Part shown: positions 45,719-57,100 of the stretch, piece by piece | Layout: each line of letters opens with the position of its first letter | Position numbering within the stretch: the stretch's first letter is position 1 | DNA from: Morchella semilibera | Taxonomy: Eukaryota; Ascomycota; Pezizomycetes; Pezizales; Morchellaceae | DNA: 64,000 nucleotides | Direction of reading: 5' to 3' | NCBI GenBank assembly: GCA_009192285.1 | Contig: WBVU01000015.1 | Span: 930,001 to 994,000 of the forward strand | Translations under genes and position numbers: made by a program | The notes under the pieces: model-generated | Databases searched by the model: none | What the model was told of the DNA's origin: nothing | Seen by the model: only the letters and a program-made list of their open reading frames with translations

Positions 45719-48273
45719 TTATATCTCGTAACTGTCAGGCTTCTGAAAAATTGATACTGGCAGCTGTAGGCACTTAAAGCACCCCACCAGGCACTCCAGA
45801 AGGCTCAATAAGCCTTGTTCTCCCCGGCTCAGGCCCTGACCATATTCCGACACCGCTCTTGCTAGTGTTCTTCTATTGAGTTTAATCATATCGGCGATAT
45901 CAGATAATATATGGGGTTCACCGTTGTGGGTCGTCATTTTAGGTTTTGGGTGTTTATCATTGTCTAGGAATCTTTCGTTTGTCCTTTGTGGGTCCTCGTT
46001 TTTAAATACTTCCAACATGCCCTGGAGCCTCTCTCGATGGCTTGGGAGGCCCTTGTAATGTTCTGGAAGACTGGCAAAAATATCTTTTAGTTTTAAGACC
46101 CATATCTTTATAGCTATACGCCTTGAGTGGTAACCGAGAATCTGAACTGTTGAGTTGACCTTATTAGAAACTGCATAAGCCATCTTAATCTGTTGCCTAC
46201 TAGTATGAACTAAGTCGTTCACATCGGTTGAAAACATTGGGATATTACCAAATCGCTCTACATGCCGCCAAAAGTGTGAAAAAAGATGCATTTTAATAAA
46301 AGTTGGAATGAGAAGCCTCGCGAATTTCCTCAAGCTCCGCTAGGCCTCTTTCAATGCTTCCCGAACCTTGCAGCGCCTTTGTTCGATTCTTTGCCTCTTT
46401 CCTTGTTTCTTTATCGGCTCTAAATTCCAGAAACACATCCTTATACTTGTGGAAATCCTCGAGATACCCTTGAAGATAGTCTAGTGTTTCTTTTGTATGC
46501 GTAGTATACTGTGCCATCAAGTGGAAATCGATTAATGACCGAACATACCTCAAGGATCTTCCGAAGTCGCTCTGCGAAGCTTTTGGGGGGTTCCAAAGAG
46601 CCACTGCAAAGGCTCCTAGAACTATCCGGCCGAGATGACACATTTCTTTACCTTGCCATTGAGTAGTTGCCCGATAAGGCTTATTTGGTATAGCAAGCCC
46701 TGGGTAAGGCTTAATGGACGCTCAAGCCCAATCAAAATTCTCTAGCCGATTGTGTTTTTTCAAAAACGATTGAATCCATTCCATCATATGTTTCAATAGG
46801 CCGAGATAAATATTATGCAACATATCTGGCTTGTGAAGATCATACACCTGAGCCTTCGGCAAGGCCCACAAAGCATTATACAGAGTTTTGAAGAATTTTG
46901 ACACCAGGTATTCAACGGGTGCTGTATCTGACGTATCCTCCTTATAACGCTCTACCATTTCGATATATCGCTCCTGAATGCGTGGCAGGTTTTCTTAAAG
47001 GCTCCCCAAGCACTTGAAGTCAACTTTGCACCTATGGCAGGCCTGATTGTTGAGGTTTACCAGCAAGGCGTACTCTGGTTGATCCACAATTCATGCACGT
47101 AGTATCGGAAAACATAGGTGCACATAGCTATCAGCGCATGTTATAAGCTCACCCCCTTCCATAGGGCCCTGAAGGCCCTCGAGAATCTCAGAGAGTACCT
47201 GGTAAAGGACCATCTAGCTCTCCCAACGGCGTTCGTTCGTACGTACTCCAACCTTTGGTGGCACTGGCAGCAGAGCTAGTAGTATGATCGCGTAATTAGA
47301 GGGTTTATTTCATGTGTCCGAGGTGATATTGCCAATCGTTAGGTATACTGGCCAAGCCTTCTTGTCACCACTGAAATTAGTGAGGTGTGTTCCGTCTGAT
47401 TTACATATTACCGGCACCACCGTTGATCCTTCTGGAAGGGTATTCTATAACATTTGTGAGGGGTTAGCGGAGGCTCCCTGAGCCTTCTAAGTAAGGGTTG
47501 CGAACCTGCATCTCCCACCACCAGTCTGCCGTATGCATCTCCCCATACATCCGCTCCCCCATTTCATTGTATTCTATAATAGGTGAATACACCAAGGACT
47601 CCCTAAATGCATGTTGTCTCAGAAGAAAACGCACTATATTCATAGGGTCCTTGTAGTAGTAAGGAATTTTCTGCCCGCTCATTTCGACCTCTAAGTGTAT
47701 CCAGCTCTCTTTTCCTAACCCCCCCATAGACGACATCTTGTTGAGGAGGCGTGCGAAGCCTCTACCAGTACTGTAGGAGCCTTGTCGAGGGGGTACGGTG
47801 CGGAAGAAATCGTATATTTGACCCTGAGATACATTCGATTGTAGGAACCAGCGTGATAACCGAAATTCCTCTGCTGATTCGAAAGGCTGCCATGGGTTGA
47901 TCAAAAGGCTTCAAGTTTCCGAGCCTTCATCATATCCCGTTGCGGTGAAAAGAGGCTCCCCTTCACCCTCGTATATGGTAGTTGCTAGATTGAACCACGT
48001 GGATCCCAAAGTATGATCATCATTCGATTCAGTATCGGATTCGCTTTCGTCTGGTATGTTCAAATGTCCGCCCTCGTGGAGACCTCCTGAGCTTTCGGGA
48101 AGGCTCTGCGAGCCCTCAATGGGAGTCCCTGAAAGCTGCCTGTCGTACCACCCGCGGGTCCGCGATGGGTGGACTTTTGAGAGATGTCGATCAAAACTAC
48201 CAGCATTGGCATAGTGAAGTTTGATCGAAGATACCCCGCATTCTCCTATTCTCCTACTTCTATCCCTATCCAT
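45719..48273 (-). pseudogene. Plavaka-like (CACTA-related) transposase, multiply broken
   Basis: Minus-strand pieces in order: 48273-47911 (start CGVSSIKLHYANAGSFDRHL, zinc-finger-like), 47904-47464 (NPWQPFESAEEFRLSRWFLQ, YGEMHTADWWWEMQVRNPYL), about 47430-47230 (TVVPVICKSDGTHLTNFSGD, VYLTIGNITSD), 46958-46722 (YDLHKPDMLHNIYLGLLKHM), 46720-46293 and 46333-45719 (MFSTDVNDLVHTSRQQIKMA, VNSTVQILGYHSRRIAI). The order and motifs match Plavaka transposases. Breaks include in-frame TGA at 47911-47913, after SDT near 47290, and after NFDWA at 46722-46724 where the family has Trp, plus frame shifts. Sure of the family, moderately; certainly inactive. Confidence 0.75.
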
Positions 48274-48359
48274 CCCTAGGATCGATACACTGGCTCAAGC
48301 TTACTACACTATCTCCAAGTCTCTGGAAGCCTTCAAGAGTTTATAATACACGAAATAAG

Positions 48360-49510
48360 ATGGTATCTTATCCTCTCTATTGCTCTATATTCAAGCAATT
48401 GACATATATACAGGAGGCTTTTTTTTCCTCTTTCTATAAGTCGGCATCCAAACCGCACCCCTCACCAAACACCTCTGACAACACCCCGGCAAGCCCTAAA
48501 CAAGGCCAAAAACGAAGTCGCATATCCTCCCATAGTGATAAAAACACATCAAAAAAACAGGAGGTTGGACCATTAATCCCCGGTCAGTACATTGATAGTG
48601 AGAGCTCGGACTCCAACCTTAGTTCAGACTCTAGCAGTAGTGTTGCATCCTACATAGAAATCGAGTTAGAGGAAGAGATACCCCAGAGCACCCAGAAGGG
48701 AAAGTCGAGAATATCTGAGGAGCCTCCGAAAAGCCCCGTTTTATGCCCTCTAGGATCCGAGCCTTCTGGATCTGGACCTTCAGGATCCAGGGCTCCCAAG
48801 GTCTTATCGATGGCCCCTGCCGCCCCCCCAATGACACCTACCCCTCAGACTTAACGTTCCCTACTCAAGTCAGACCCACAAATCAGGAAGCAGGTCTAAA
48901 AGACTAAGGAGGACCCTGAAATGGCACCACGATACAAACAGCCCGTCAAGTACATTTGCCAGACCACATACAACTGTTGGAGAATCTTACACTTAGATAA
49001 AGATGGTATCTATAAAGCTTTACGCAAAGAGCTCGCCGATGAGATGACAAAGACAGCGTGGGTAAACAAATCCAGCTCGGGCGATTCTTCATTCAATCAT
49101 TTGTGCGAATATGCCATGAATCACAAGGCCCTCACGAATTTGAAACCCAAGTGGTTAGAAAAGGCTTCAGAGGACTCTATAAAGAACCAAGCAGCCCTAG
49201 CCCATCTCATTGTAGATCTAGCATAGAAGAGGAAAAGGATAGACAAACAATATGATGAAGCTTTGGAAAGTGTGGTGGATAACGAGAAATATTACATAAT
49301 GGTGCTCAAGTCCTAGGAGAATTTAGGAATTCCTCGCAGGTCCACAATAACCGTACATGCTATTGACCGAGAGAAGGCTACTGCTATCCCAAGCAATACG
49401 TACCGTTCATACAACTTGTATTGGATTGCATCGCTTACGCCATTTACCGGTATACTCGAAGTGATGTTTATGTATCATTTAGCAGCCGTCGCGCTGAAGC
49501 GAGGCCCACC
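48360..49510 (+). pseudogene. Divergent accessory frame of the Plavaka-like element, unknown function
   Basis: One plus-strand frame of roughly 380 codons runs from 48360 to about 49510 with only four stops (48852 TAA, a TAA near 48897, 49224 TAG, 49315 TAG), each a position where Gln would fit. The first 165 residues are Ser/Pro/Lys-rich with an acidic patch (SESSDSNLSSDSSSSVAS, EIELEEEI). The next part (from 48921) is globular in composition: YICQTTYNCWRILHLDKDGI, NHLCEYAMNHKAL, HLIVDLA. Divergent placement next to a transposase suggests a second transposon gene. I do not recognise the family. Confidence 0.5.
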
Positions 49511-49939
49511 GGCCGCTCCAGGGGGCCCCTAGAGGGCTATTTGAGCCTTCTACAGGGCAATGTCCAATTCGGCACCCCAGGGGCAGGCAGCTTATCCCCC
49601 AGATCTGGAATATGTGCCGATCGGAGACGATCAAGAGCTGGAAGGTTAGCTCAGGGCCACAGAGGCAAACCCTTAAGGTTTTGTGCAGTGCTTCACAGGC
49701 CTTCGGCAATCGTTACTGGGCCTATCCAAATGCCTCAAACACCTTCACTAGAAGGATAATAGCACCTTACTAGAGGCGACATTGGTGGGGTGGGGCTTGA
49801 TGTTGAGGAGGAAATGTTAACGTTTAGGAATAAGGTTAATCAAACAGGTTTGAATATTTCCATGCCTCGTACTGATAAGGGGTGCCAGATGGTCCAGGTG
49901 GTGGTGCATGAGCATTCCGAGAGGTACGGGGTATTAGGG

Positions 49940-50878
49940 TGTCGTACCAGGCTACTAGAGTAGTACTGTAAAGAGCTTAGTGTCCAAAACGCTAACTGCA
50001 AATGCAGGAAGGAACGGGGTCACTTCAGTCTAAACATAACTAGAATTTCCGTTGTCTAATGCTAGCCCGACGAGTATAAGAAGTGGTTTAGAGTTGGGTA
50101 ATGCTAACACGAAGATTCGTTCAGGTAGATATTTTCAAGAGTCACTAAAAGCGTATAGAATAGAGGTAACAGATTTATATCGTTAAGACTCTTTCTTCCT
50201 CGATGATGATTTCAACAAAGTCGGAGAATGACACCGTATTTATATTATCGCGCAAATGTCATGCGGCCTAAGAACTATCATTACAACAAATATATGGGAG
50301 ACCTGAAAGATCCTGATAATGCCAAGAAAATCAAACACTAACGCCAATGCCTTTTAAATCCCTCATGTTACATCGTGCTACTGCATGCACTCAGTTTTTT
50401 ATCAACGGGGAAGTGCTAGAGTTGGCCTACCTGATAACACCTTAGTACCGGGCCACGACTTCACTTGTCAACTCTTTCCCTGCATCGTTATCTATCACTA
50501 CGGAGCATGGCTCAACGTTAGGACTGTCAACGATTAGGTACCGGAGGCGTCGGGTGGTCTTACCTTTCCCTGAGAAGTCACCAGTGTCAGCTTTCTCAAA
50601 ACGTTCGCCGTTTGATCAGATTTGGTCTGATTGATCCCAGACTTGAACTGCTGCCCCCTCATATACCCACTGGTGTCCTGAGCGGCTGTGCCGGCACCTT
50701 GACTCTCCGGAGGTTATTTTCGGGGTCGAAAACATGTCTTTTAACTGGTAATTCCGCAACTCCGCAATCCGGCTCATACTGGCACCACTGTACCTCTCTG
50801 GGGCACCAATTGGAAGTTTAGTAGCATAGGGAGGCTTTGTTGGTCTTCCTGTCTCCATTTTTCAAAACCTGTAATACA
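49940..50878 (-). repeat. TGTCG-repeat copy 3
   Basis: About 939 bp, direct repeat of copy 2, ending CTGTAATACA. The minus strand keeps the same 139-codon frame (50858-50442) with only one internal TGA; residues such as KPPYATKLPIGAPERYSG are identical to copy 2. Confidence 0.7.
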
Positions 50879-51008
50879 GGGCGATTGGAAGAAGGCTCAA
50901 TGAGCATCATAGAAGGTTCTGCCCAAATGCCATTACCTTTAAGTCTTATCACTATGATTGTGAACGTATTTGGACCCACGCCGAGAGAAATCACCTGTTT
51001 AGGCGCAC

Positions 51009-51200
51009 TGTTATGCCGAATTAGCTGTATTTGATAACTCAGGCGGTATAGCGCTCGATAGGCAGAAGGGTGTTGTGGCCACACCCACGTGCGGCCACAT
51101 ATGCCCGTTGGAGATAGATAAAGGCCCTCGAGGCTTCATGAATAGAACATTATCTGACGCATCATAAACAAATTACTGTCTATAAATTATCCGCACAGCA
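51009..51200 (+). repeat. 5' LTR
   Basis: 192 bp, TGTTATGCCG to CCGCACAGCA, preceded by target duplication CGCAC. Confidence 0.88.
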
Positions 51201-51575
51201 ATTGGTAGCAACATGCTCAGTTCAATACGCGGATCGAGCTTCCTCATTCGTGACCAGATTACCCTGCTGTAATCCCTACACCCCACTACGCGAAGTCTTC
51301 TTCTTCTCGTCCAAACTGCAAACGAAACCAGATTTCGCTCATCCTATCCACCAATTCATCATCCTGCTATTCCAGCCAAATCCAATTGCCCATCTAGCAT
51401 CCGAATTACCTTCTAATAATTCTACATGGACAATAATCTCCGCTGGAATCACAGAAATCCAGGAAGAAGGAATAGGGAAGCCAGACGAGCAGCACTTGCA
51501 AACGCCGCTGCACACAATCTCCTCGCACCGCGAAACTCATGATACCTCAACTCCAGGCATCAAGCCATTATCTCT

Positions 51576-52178
51576 GTGGCCGCTGCCGCATTTGAAGCTC
51601 TTTCCGAGCAACCCCAACCATCACACGCAGTCATTGCACCAGCCCCCAGCCCAGCATCAGGCCCATCCACTCCCCCTCAGTACCACCCTGTCGAGGAGGA
51701 CTTCTATCACGCCCACCATCAAGAGTCAACCACAGGGCAAAATAGAATCGCTCCCTACGCGGAATCAAACCCCGAACAACCTATCAACGAGAGGGTTAAC
51801 CCCCAGCAGGAAAACCAATCAACCTATCCCTATCAGAACCCCCTCCACCAAGACTACTACCAAGACTCCGCAACCCTACCGGACACAGACCTTGAGAGCA
51901 ACAGTTCTACTCTTCCCCCCCCGAGATCTTGGCCAACACAGCAAGTTCAAACCAGCCCGCGTACCCCCTCCGAAGCTAGCACAATAAGGGCACCTTCTAG
52001 AGCTTCTTCGGTCAGTTCATTCGAGATCCGCAGCGATTTTAGGAGCCTGGAGGATCGAAATACCAGTTTACCCAACACAACAGAAAGGAGACCACTATCC
52101 AGCATCAGACCAAGGGCTAGACCCCTCGCTGAACGCATTACCAGACCCAATTCGTCTAGGCACAATAGGAGGCATTAA
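51576..52178 (+). CDS. Extra Ser/Pro/Gln-rich frame between LTR and gag
   Basis: 200 codons, provisional start; composition is disordered (many Ser, Pro, Gln, Arg) with no motif I recognise. It overlaps another open frame (51202-51987) of similar bias. It ends just before a second frame (52179-52438, in the phase of gag) that also looks coding. It may be the N-terminal part of a longer Gag precursor separated by a frame break, or an additional gene of this retrotransposon lineage. Confidence 0.4.
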   Translation: MAAAAFEALSEQPQPSHAVIAPAPSPASGPSTPPQYHPVEEDFYHAHHQESTTGQNRIAPYAESNPEQPINERVNPQQENQSTYPYQNPLHQDYYQDSATLPDTDLESNSSTLPPPRSWPTQQVQTSPRTPSEASTIRAPSRASSVSSFEIRSDFRSLEDRNTSLPNTTERRPLSSIRPRARPLAERITRPNSSRHNRRH

Positions 52179-52540
52179 AACTGGCCGGGCATCTTGTTCC
52201 AACTGTATCTATTCAAAAGCTATTAATCCAAATCGAAAATCACTACTCTTCTTTATCCTCCCCTATCCCAGACTTTATTCTTCCTTATATTTCTTACACT
52301 CATTCCTTTTTCCCCTCGGGACTGGACGTCCTCAATTCCAGGGTAGGCAAGGCAACTAGATCAGGAGGACGCAGCCTTACTCTAGAAGCCCCAGAACTAG
52401 AATTAATCCAGTCTAAATTTATCCAAGCCATTGATACCTGAAAAGAAAAGAAAACATTCCCTACCCCCATCCCCGAAGTCAATCAGTCTTCCGAGCTTTC
52501 CAATTGCTCTTCATCTTCAGGAAGAGAATTAGTTGATCAT

Positions 52541-52750
52541 ACTCCTGTCACTCAGGAGGCTCCTGTTTCTCAGGAGCGAGGTGTTTCTCATCTCACACTA
52601 TCCCGGGTTGTTTCTCACCCCCCAAGTATAGCCAAAAACTCATCTACTCCTGTTCCTCAGGAAGCTCCTGTTACTCAGAAGCGAGGTGTTTCTCATCTCA
52701 CTATATCCGGAGGTGTTCCCCACCTCCGCGATATAGCCAAAAACCCATCT
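52541..52750 (+). repeat. Two-copy 105-bp tandem repeat upstream of gag
   Basis: Units start at 52541 and 52646. They are in the phase of gag and translate to 35-residue repeats (TPVTQEAPVSQERGVSHLT then TPVPQEAPVTQKRGVSHLT), so the gag frame is open upstream of the ATG at 52847, back to a TGA at 52439. Confidence 0.6.
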
Positions 52751-52846
52751 ACCTCTTCCCATCTCTATCGTCTCTCCGAACCCTCTACCCGCACCTTCAA
52801 AGAATTTAATTCTCTCTCCCCCCCAATACTTCCAGCTTGCCCAAAC

Positions 52847-54184
52847 ATGTCAGATCATTCACACGAAGACTTACCTGATCCCTCATCATTCCCCGAATCT
52901 CATCAATCTCCTATCCAAACCTCAATGGACCCATCTACTCCCACCTGGGTGCAAGCACTGATGGCTAGTGCTGCTGAAGATAGGAGAGTAGCCATGCAAT
53001 CCATTCAAGCCACCACGGCGTTAAGTACAAGCATTGGGGAAGTTCTTAGAACAAGGGAACGTAGATCAGACCAAGGTGATAACCAGGTCAGCAATCTGAA
53101 ACCCGAATCAATCGGCAAGTTTGAACCTTCATCCATACCAGACGCCGACGCAGCACAATGTTTCATTGACGCTATTGAAGACAGCGTTACCCTTTACGGC
53201 GAGTCGCGTACACGTGCAATTCTCAGACGCTGCATCACAGGATCAATCGCCACCGACTGGTACTTTGGGTTATCAAAGACAGACAGAGACGAGATGTCAC
53301 TCACCACAGTATGTTGGATAACAAAGATAAGAAGGGATTTCATGCCTAGAAGAGCCCTCTTGGAAGTAGAGGCTCAAAAAGAGATATTCACCTACAATCA
53401 AAGTAGGACAGCATCAGACTACGTGACCAAGAAGATTCGCCTCCTCAGAATCGCTGGCGTAACCGATGAAGACCTCCAGGTGGAATATATCCACAGAGGT
53501 CTCTCCCGAGCGCACGAGTTCTACGCCATGATGGAGATGAAAATCAAAGACGATGGAACCAACAAGGTCCAAGATTATAGAAACGAAGTTCAAAAGTTAC
53601 AAGGGGCAGCTTACGCATCTTACCTAGCGCGATCAGGCAATTCCCAAAGGAGACCCTGGAATTCATTTCTGGAAAGTCAAAAGACCCCAGGACCCCCAAG
53701 ATCTCCACCCAAAGCTATCACCTATCCAGTCAAAAGCTCCCAACCTGGACCTTCGGATAGCAGCGCTATAGTCAAAAGGGACAGACCAAAGGAGCCCGGA
53801 AGAGCTTTCAAACGCATTAGGAAGTGCAGGAATTATCCCTCTTGCGGAGACGGAGAGCATTGGGACAATGAATGCAAAATGAGAAATTCAAACCTCCCCA
53901 CAAGGAACACGCGTGCCTATTACGCCGACCCTAACGACGATGATCTCTCCGACTTCGAGGAACAAGACGCCATTAGCGACTACGAGGAGTATTACAAAGG
54001 AGTGATGCACGCTCATTTCGCTTTTCAGCGTAAGCGTACTGCGGACGAGCAACAAGGGTTTGTAGGCGCAATAGAAACCCCTCCAAACGTTATCCAGTCT
54101 ATGGTAGTAGACGCCGCCGTGGGGTTGCTGGCAGCCGCTCCTCAGAGCCCAGTTATTCCAAGAAACCCCGCCCCAGGGTCCTAG
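52847..54184 (+). CDS. Gag of the gypsy chromovirus
   Basis: 445 codons from the ATG. Residues 75-260 show the retrotransposon capsid pattern (LKPESIGKFEPSSIPDADAA, AILRRCITGSIATDWYFGLS, FMPRRALLEVEAQKEIFTYN, DYVTKKIRLLRIAG). A zinc knuckle variant with spacing C-x5-C-x4-H-x4-C (CRNYPSCGDGEHWDNEC) is at about residue 328. An acidic tail follows. The TAG at 54182-54184 is the only barrier before pol in the same frame. Confidence 0.85.
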   Translation: MSDHSHEDLPDPSSFPESHQSPIQTSMDPSTPTWVQALMASAAEDRRVAMQSIQATTALSTSIGEVLRTRERRSDQGDNQVSNLKPESIGKFEPSSIPDADAAQCFIDAIEDSVTLYGESRTRAILRRCITGSIATDWYFGLSKTDRDEMSLTTVCWITKIRRDFMPRRALLEVEAQKEIFTYNQSRTASDYVTKKIRLLRIAGVTDEDLQVEYIHRGLSRAHEFYAMMEMKIKDDGTNKVQDYRNEVQKLQGAAYASYLARSGNSQRRPWNSFLESQKTPGPPRSPPKAITYPVKSSQPGPSDSSAIVKRDRPKEPGRAFKRIRKCRNYPSCGDGEHWDNECKMRNSNLPTRNTRAYYADPNDDDLSDFEEQDAISDYEEYYKGVMHAHFAFQRKRTADEQQGFVGAIETPPNVIQSMVVDAAVGLLAAAPQSPVIPRNPAPGS

Positions 54185-57100
54185 GCCCCAATTCCAATCC
54201 AAGAAAGATCCACCTCACAACTTCCCTATCCGACAGTGCATAACTGCGGGAAGTGCAGCGTAGAGTTTAAATCCAAAAACGCCCTCTTTCGACACCTCAA
54301 AGAAGCAAACCATTACCAAAGAGACTCAAAGGCAACGGAGAGCTCAAGAACAATCGTGGAATCAAACTCTACCTACACGTCAGACCCTGAAGATAGAATC
54401 CTAGATTACCAGTACATGACCCTGAACATTACATTCAACCCAGACTCAGGAGACACTTATGAGGTAGTGGCGGATACCGGCATCGGCAACTCTGCCATTG
54501 ACGCCGAATTCTTGCAAGCTAACGTTCCCAACACTCAAATGATACCCCTTAAATCACCCAGGGTCGTTCGCGGAATCGGAGGAGGATCAGTCACGGTGGA
54601 TAGGCTAGCACTAGTCCCCACCTATTTCATCAGTAACGGTAACACCCTGAGCAAACTCAACATTACATACCACGTCTTCAACGATCTGAGATGCAATCTA
54701 TTAATTGGTAACGACGTCTTTCTATCCGAGTCAGCCGAAATAAGGTTCAATCAAGGCCATCTAGTCCTAGGTTCATGCAACAACATGAAGATACCAATCA
54801 GGGTCACGATGCGCGATCGAGCCTCAAAAGTCATAGTACGGGTAACAAGCAAGTGTACGGTACCCCCTAGAAGCATCTACGTCCTACCTATAAGGTTAAA
54901 TCGCACACTAGAGCCTGCCCAAGACTACATTTTCATCGGTAAAAAGAAAGCCATATCTGGGCATTCATGCGGATCAGGGATATTCCTCCACGATCAGGCA
55001 AATGTGGTCTTCACAAACCTCACCGACGATACACTCACAGTCTTTGAAAACACAGTCATTGGGTGCGTTAACAGCATCAGTCCCGCCGACTTAAGGAAGG
55101 CTTGGCCAGAAGCTTCGCAGGAAATTAGAGCATATTTTGGTATGGAGGAAGAAACCCACACACCCAGGCCAGATATAAAAGAGAATTCCCAACCTACAGA
55201 GAGGGTATTGGAGCAAAATCGGCCTAGAATAATACCAGTTATATCACGAAAAGGCGACACCCGCAAACCTACTCAAGACACCCCGTACGCAAGGCCCCAT
55301 TGGTTAGATCAAGAGTTTACTCCTGTCTACCCCTACCCCCTAGCGGAAGGTATTACCACGCCAGATATCACCGAATCTAGCTGGGCAGAAGTCAATATTA
55401 GTAAAACTGACCTGACCACCCAACAAGAGAAGGCGCTGCGTGATCTCTGTAAACGCTATAGAATCATATTCAACGAGAAGTTAGGATGCGTAAGGGAGCA
55501 CCATACGGAATGGCTGCGGGTACCAGTCGCTGCAGAACTGGAAAGACAAATCAAGTCCAAACCACCATACCCTGTCTCCAAGAACGCAAGAGCAGCGATC
55601 AATATGCAGTTCGATAGTAACGTAGCGCAAGGGAGAATGACTCAAGTCGACAGGCCATCACCTTATAGTATGCAGGTGTTCGTAGTGAGACATAATGGGA
55701 AGGAGCGCCCCGTCATCGATATGCGGATGCTCAACGAATTGGTACCCGGAGACGCATACCCATTACCCCGGCAGGAGGATATACTCGCAAACATTAGCGG
55801 AATGAATTTCATAAGCGCACTAGACATCACCTCCGCATTTTACCAACACATGATCCACCCCGACGATAGATATAGGACAGCTATCGTCACTCACGGAGGA
55901 CACGAGATGTTTACGGTCTCCCCTATGGGATATAAGCGCTCAGTCCAGCACCAACAGAAACTGATGGACAAAGCATTCAGAGGCCTAACCTGGCGCTTTG
56001 TCTCGTGTTTCGTAAACGACATATGTGTTTACTCCAGATGCTTCGAGGAGCATATGAGTCACCTCGACGAAGTATTCAAAATACTAGCAAACCTCGGAAT
56101 CACACTACGCGCAAAGAAGTGCTTCCTAGGATTCTTCTCATTGGAGCTATTAGGTTACCTCGTCGATATGCTCGGGCTCACTACAACAGAAGCTAAAACA
56201 GCAGCAATCCTAAACCTCCCTTACCCAGAGACACTCAATAAACTAGAATACTTCATATGTTTAACCAATTGGAATAGGCACTTAGTACCATACTACGCTC
56301 AACGTATCAAACCCCTTACCCAGCTGAAGGCAAAAATGATCAAACTCGCACCTACCGGAAGAGGTAGAAAGGCCTATACATCGAAGAAAGAAGTCCCTAA
56401 GGACAACACGCTGCTAAAAGCTTTCGAAGACGTCCGAGATGCTATTGGCTCCCGACCAAGGCTCTATCATTTCCTCAGCAATAGACCCGTCTATGTCTTC
56501 CTCGACGCTTCCCCAGAGTACGGCATCGGAGTGGGAGCATACTAGCAAAAAGACTTGGAAAAACCTGCTACCAAAACAAACCTAGTACCAATATTATTTT
56601 TCTCGCGAGAGCTCACCTAAGCCGAACGAAACAATTGGCCCACAGATATGGAAATGTCAGGTTTAGTATGGGCTGTAAAGAAGATGAGACCCTACCTAGA
56701 ACAAACTAAAGCAGTCTTCTATACAGATCACGAGCCCAGCGCAGCCATCTATAAGATGAACGGGCTAGCTACATCTTCACTAGGGATATCTAACCTTCGG
56801 TTGTAAAACTGGGGAATATACCTCAGTCAATTTAAAGATCACATATCCGTCATTTACAGAAAGGGTGCAGAGATGGAGGTCCCCGATGCGCTTTCAAGAC
56901 TCAAATACCAGTGCACAGAACGAGAACTGCAGCTTAAAGAAGCAGCAGCGGCACTCCGTAAAACCTCCAACACAGACGAGTTCGAAGTCACCAAAGCCTT
57001 CATGGGTGAGGCCCCACAAAGCTACGCAGTGTCGCTAACAGCAAATCCCACTTGGGAAAAAGACTTAAAGGAAGCAATCCAGGGCGATAGCTATCTTAAG

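Noticed and set aside
43657-50878. Copies 2 and 3 of the TGTCG repeat as the two LTRs of one large retrotransposon
   Set aside because: No matching target duplication, no gag or pol between them, and the intervening genes are those of a Plavaka-like DNA transposon.
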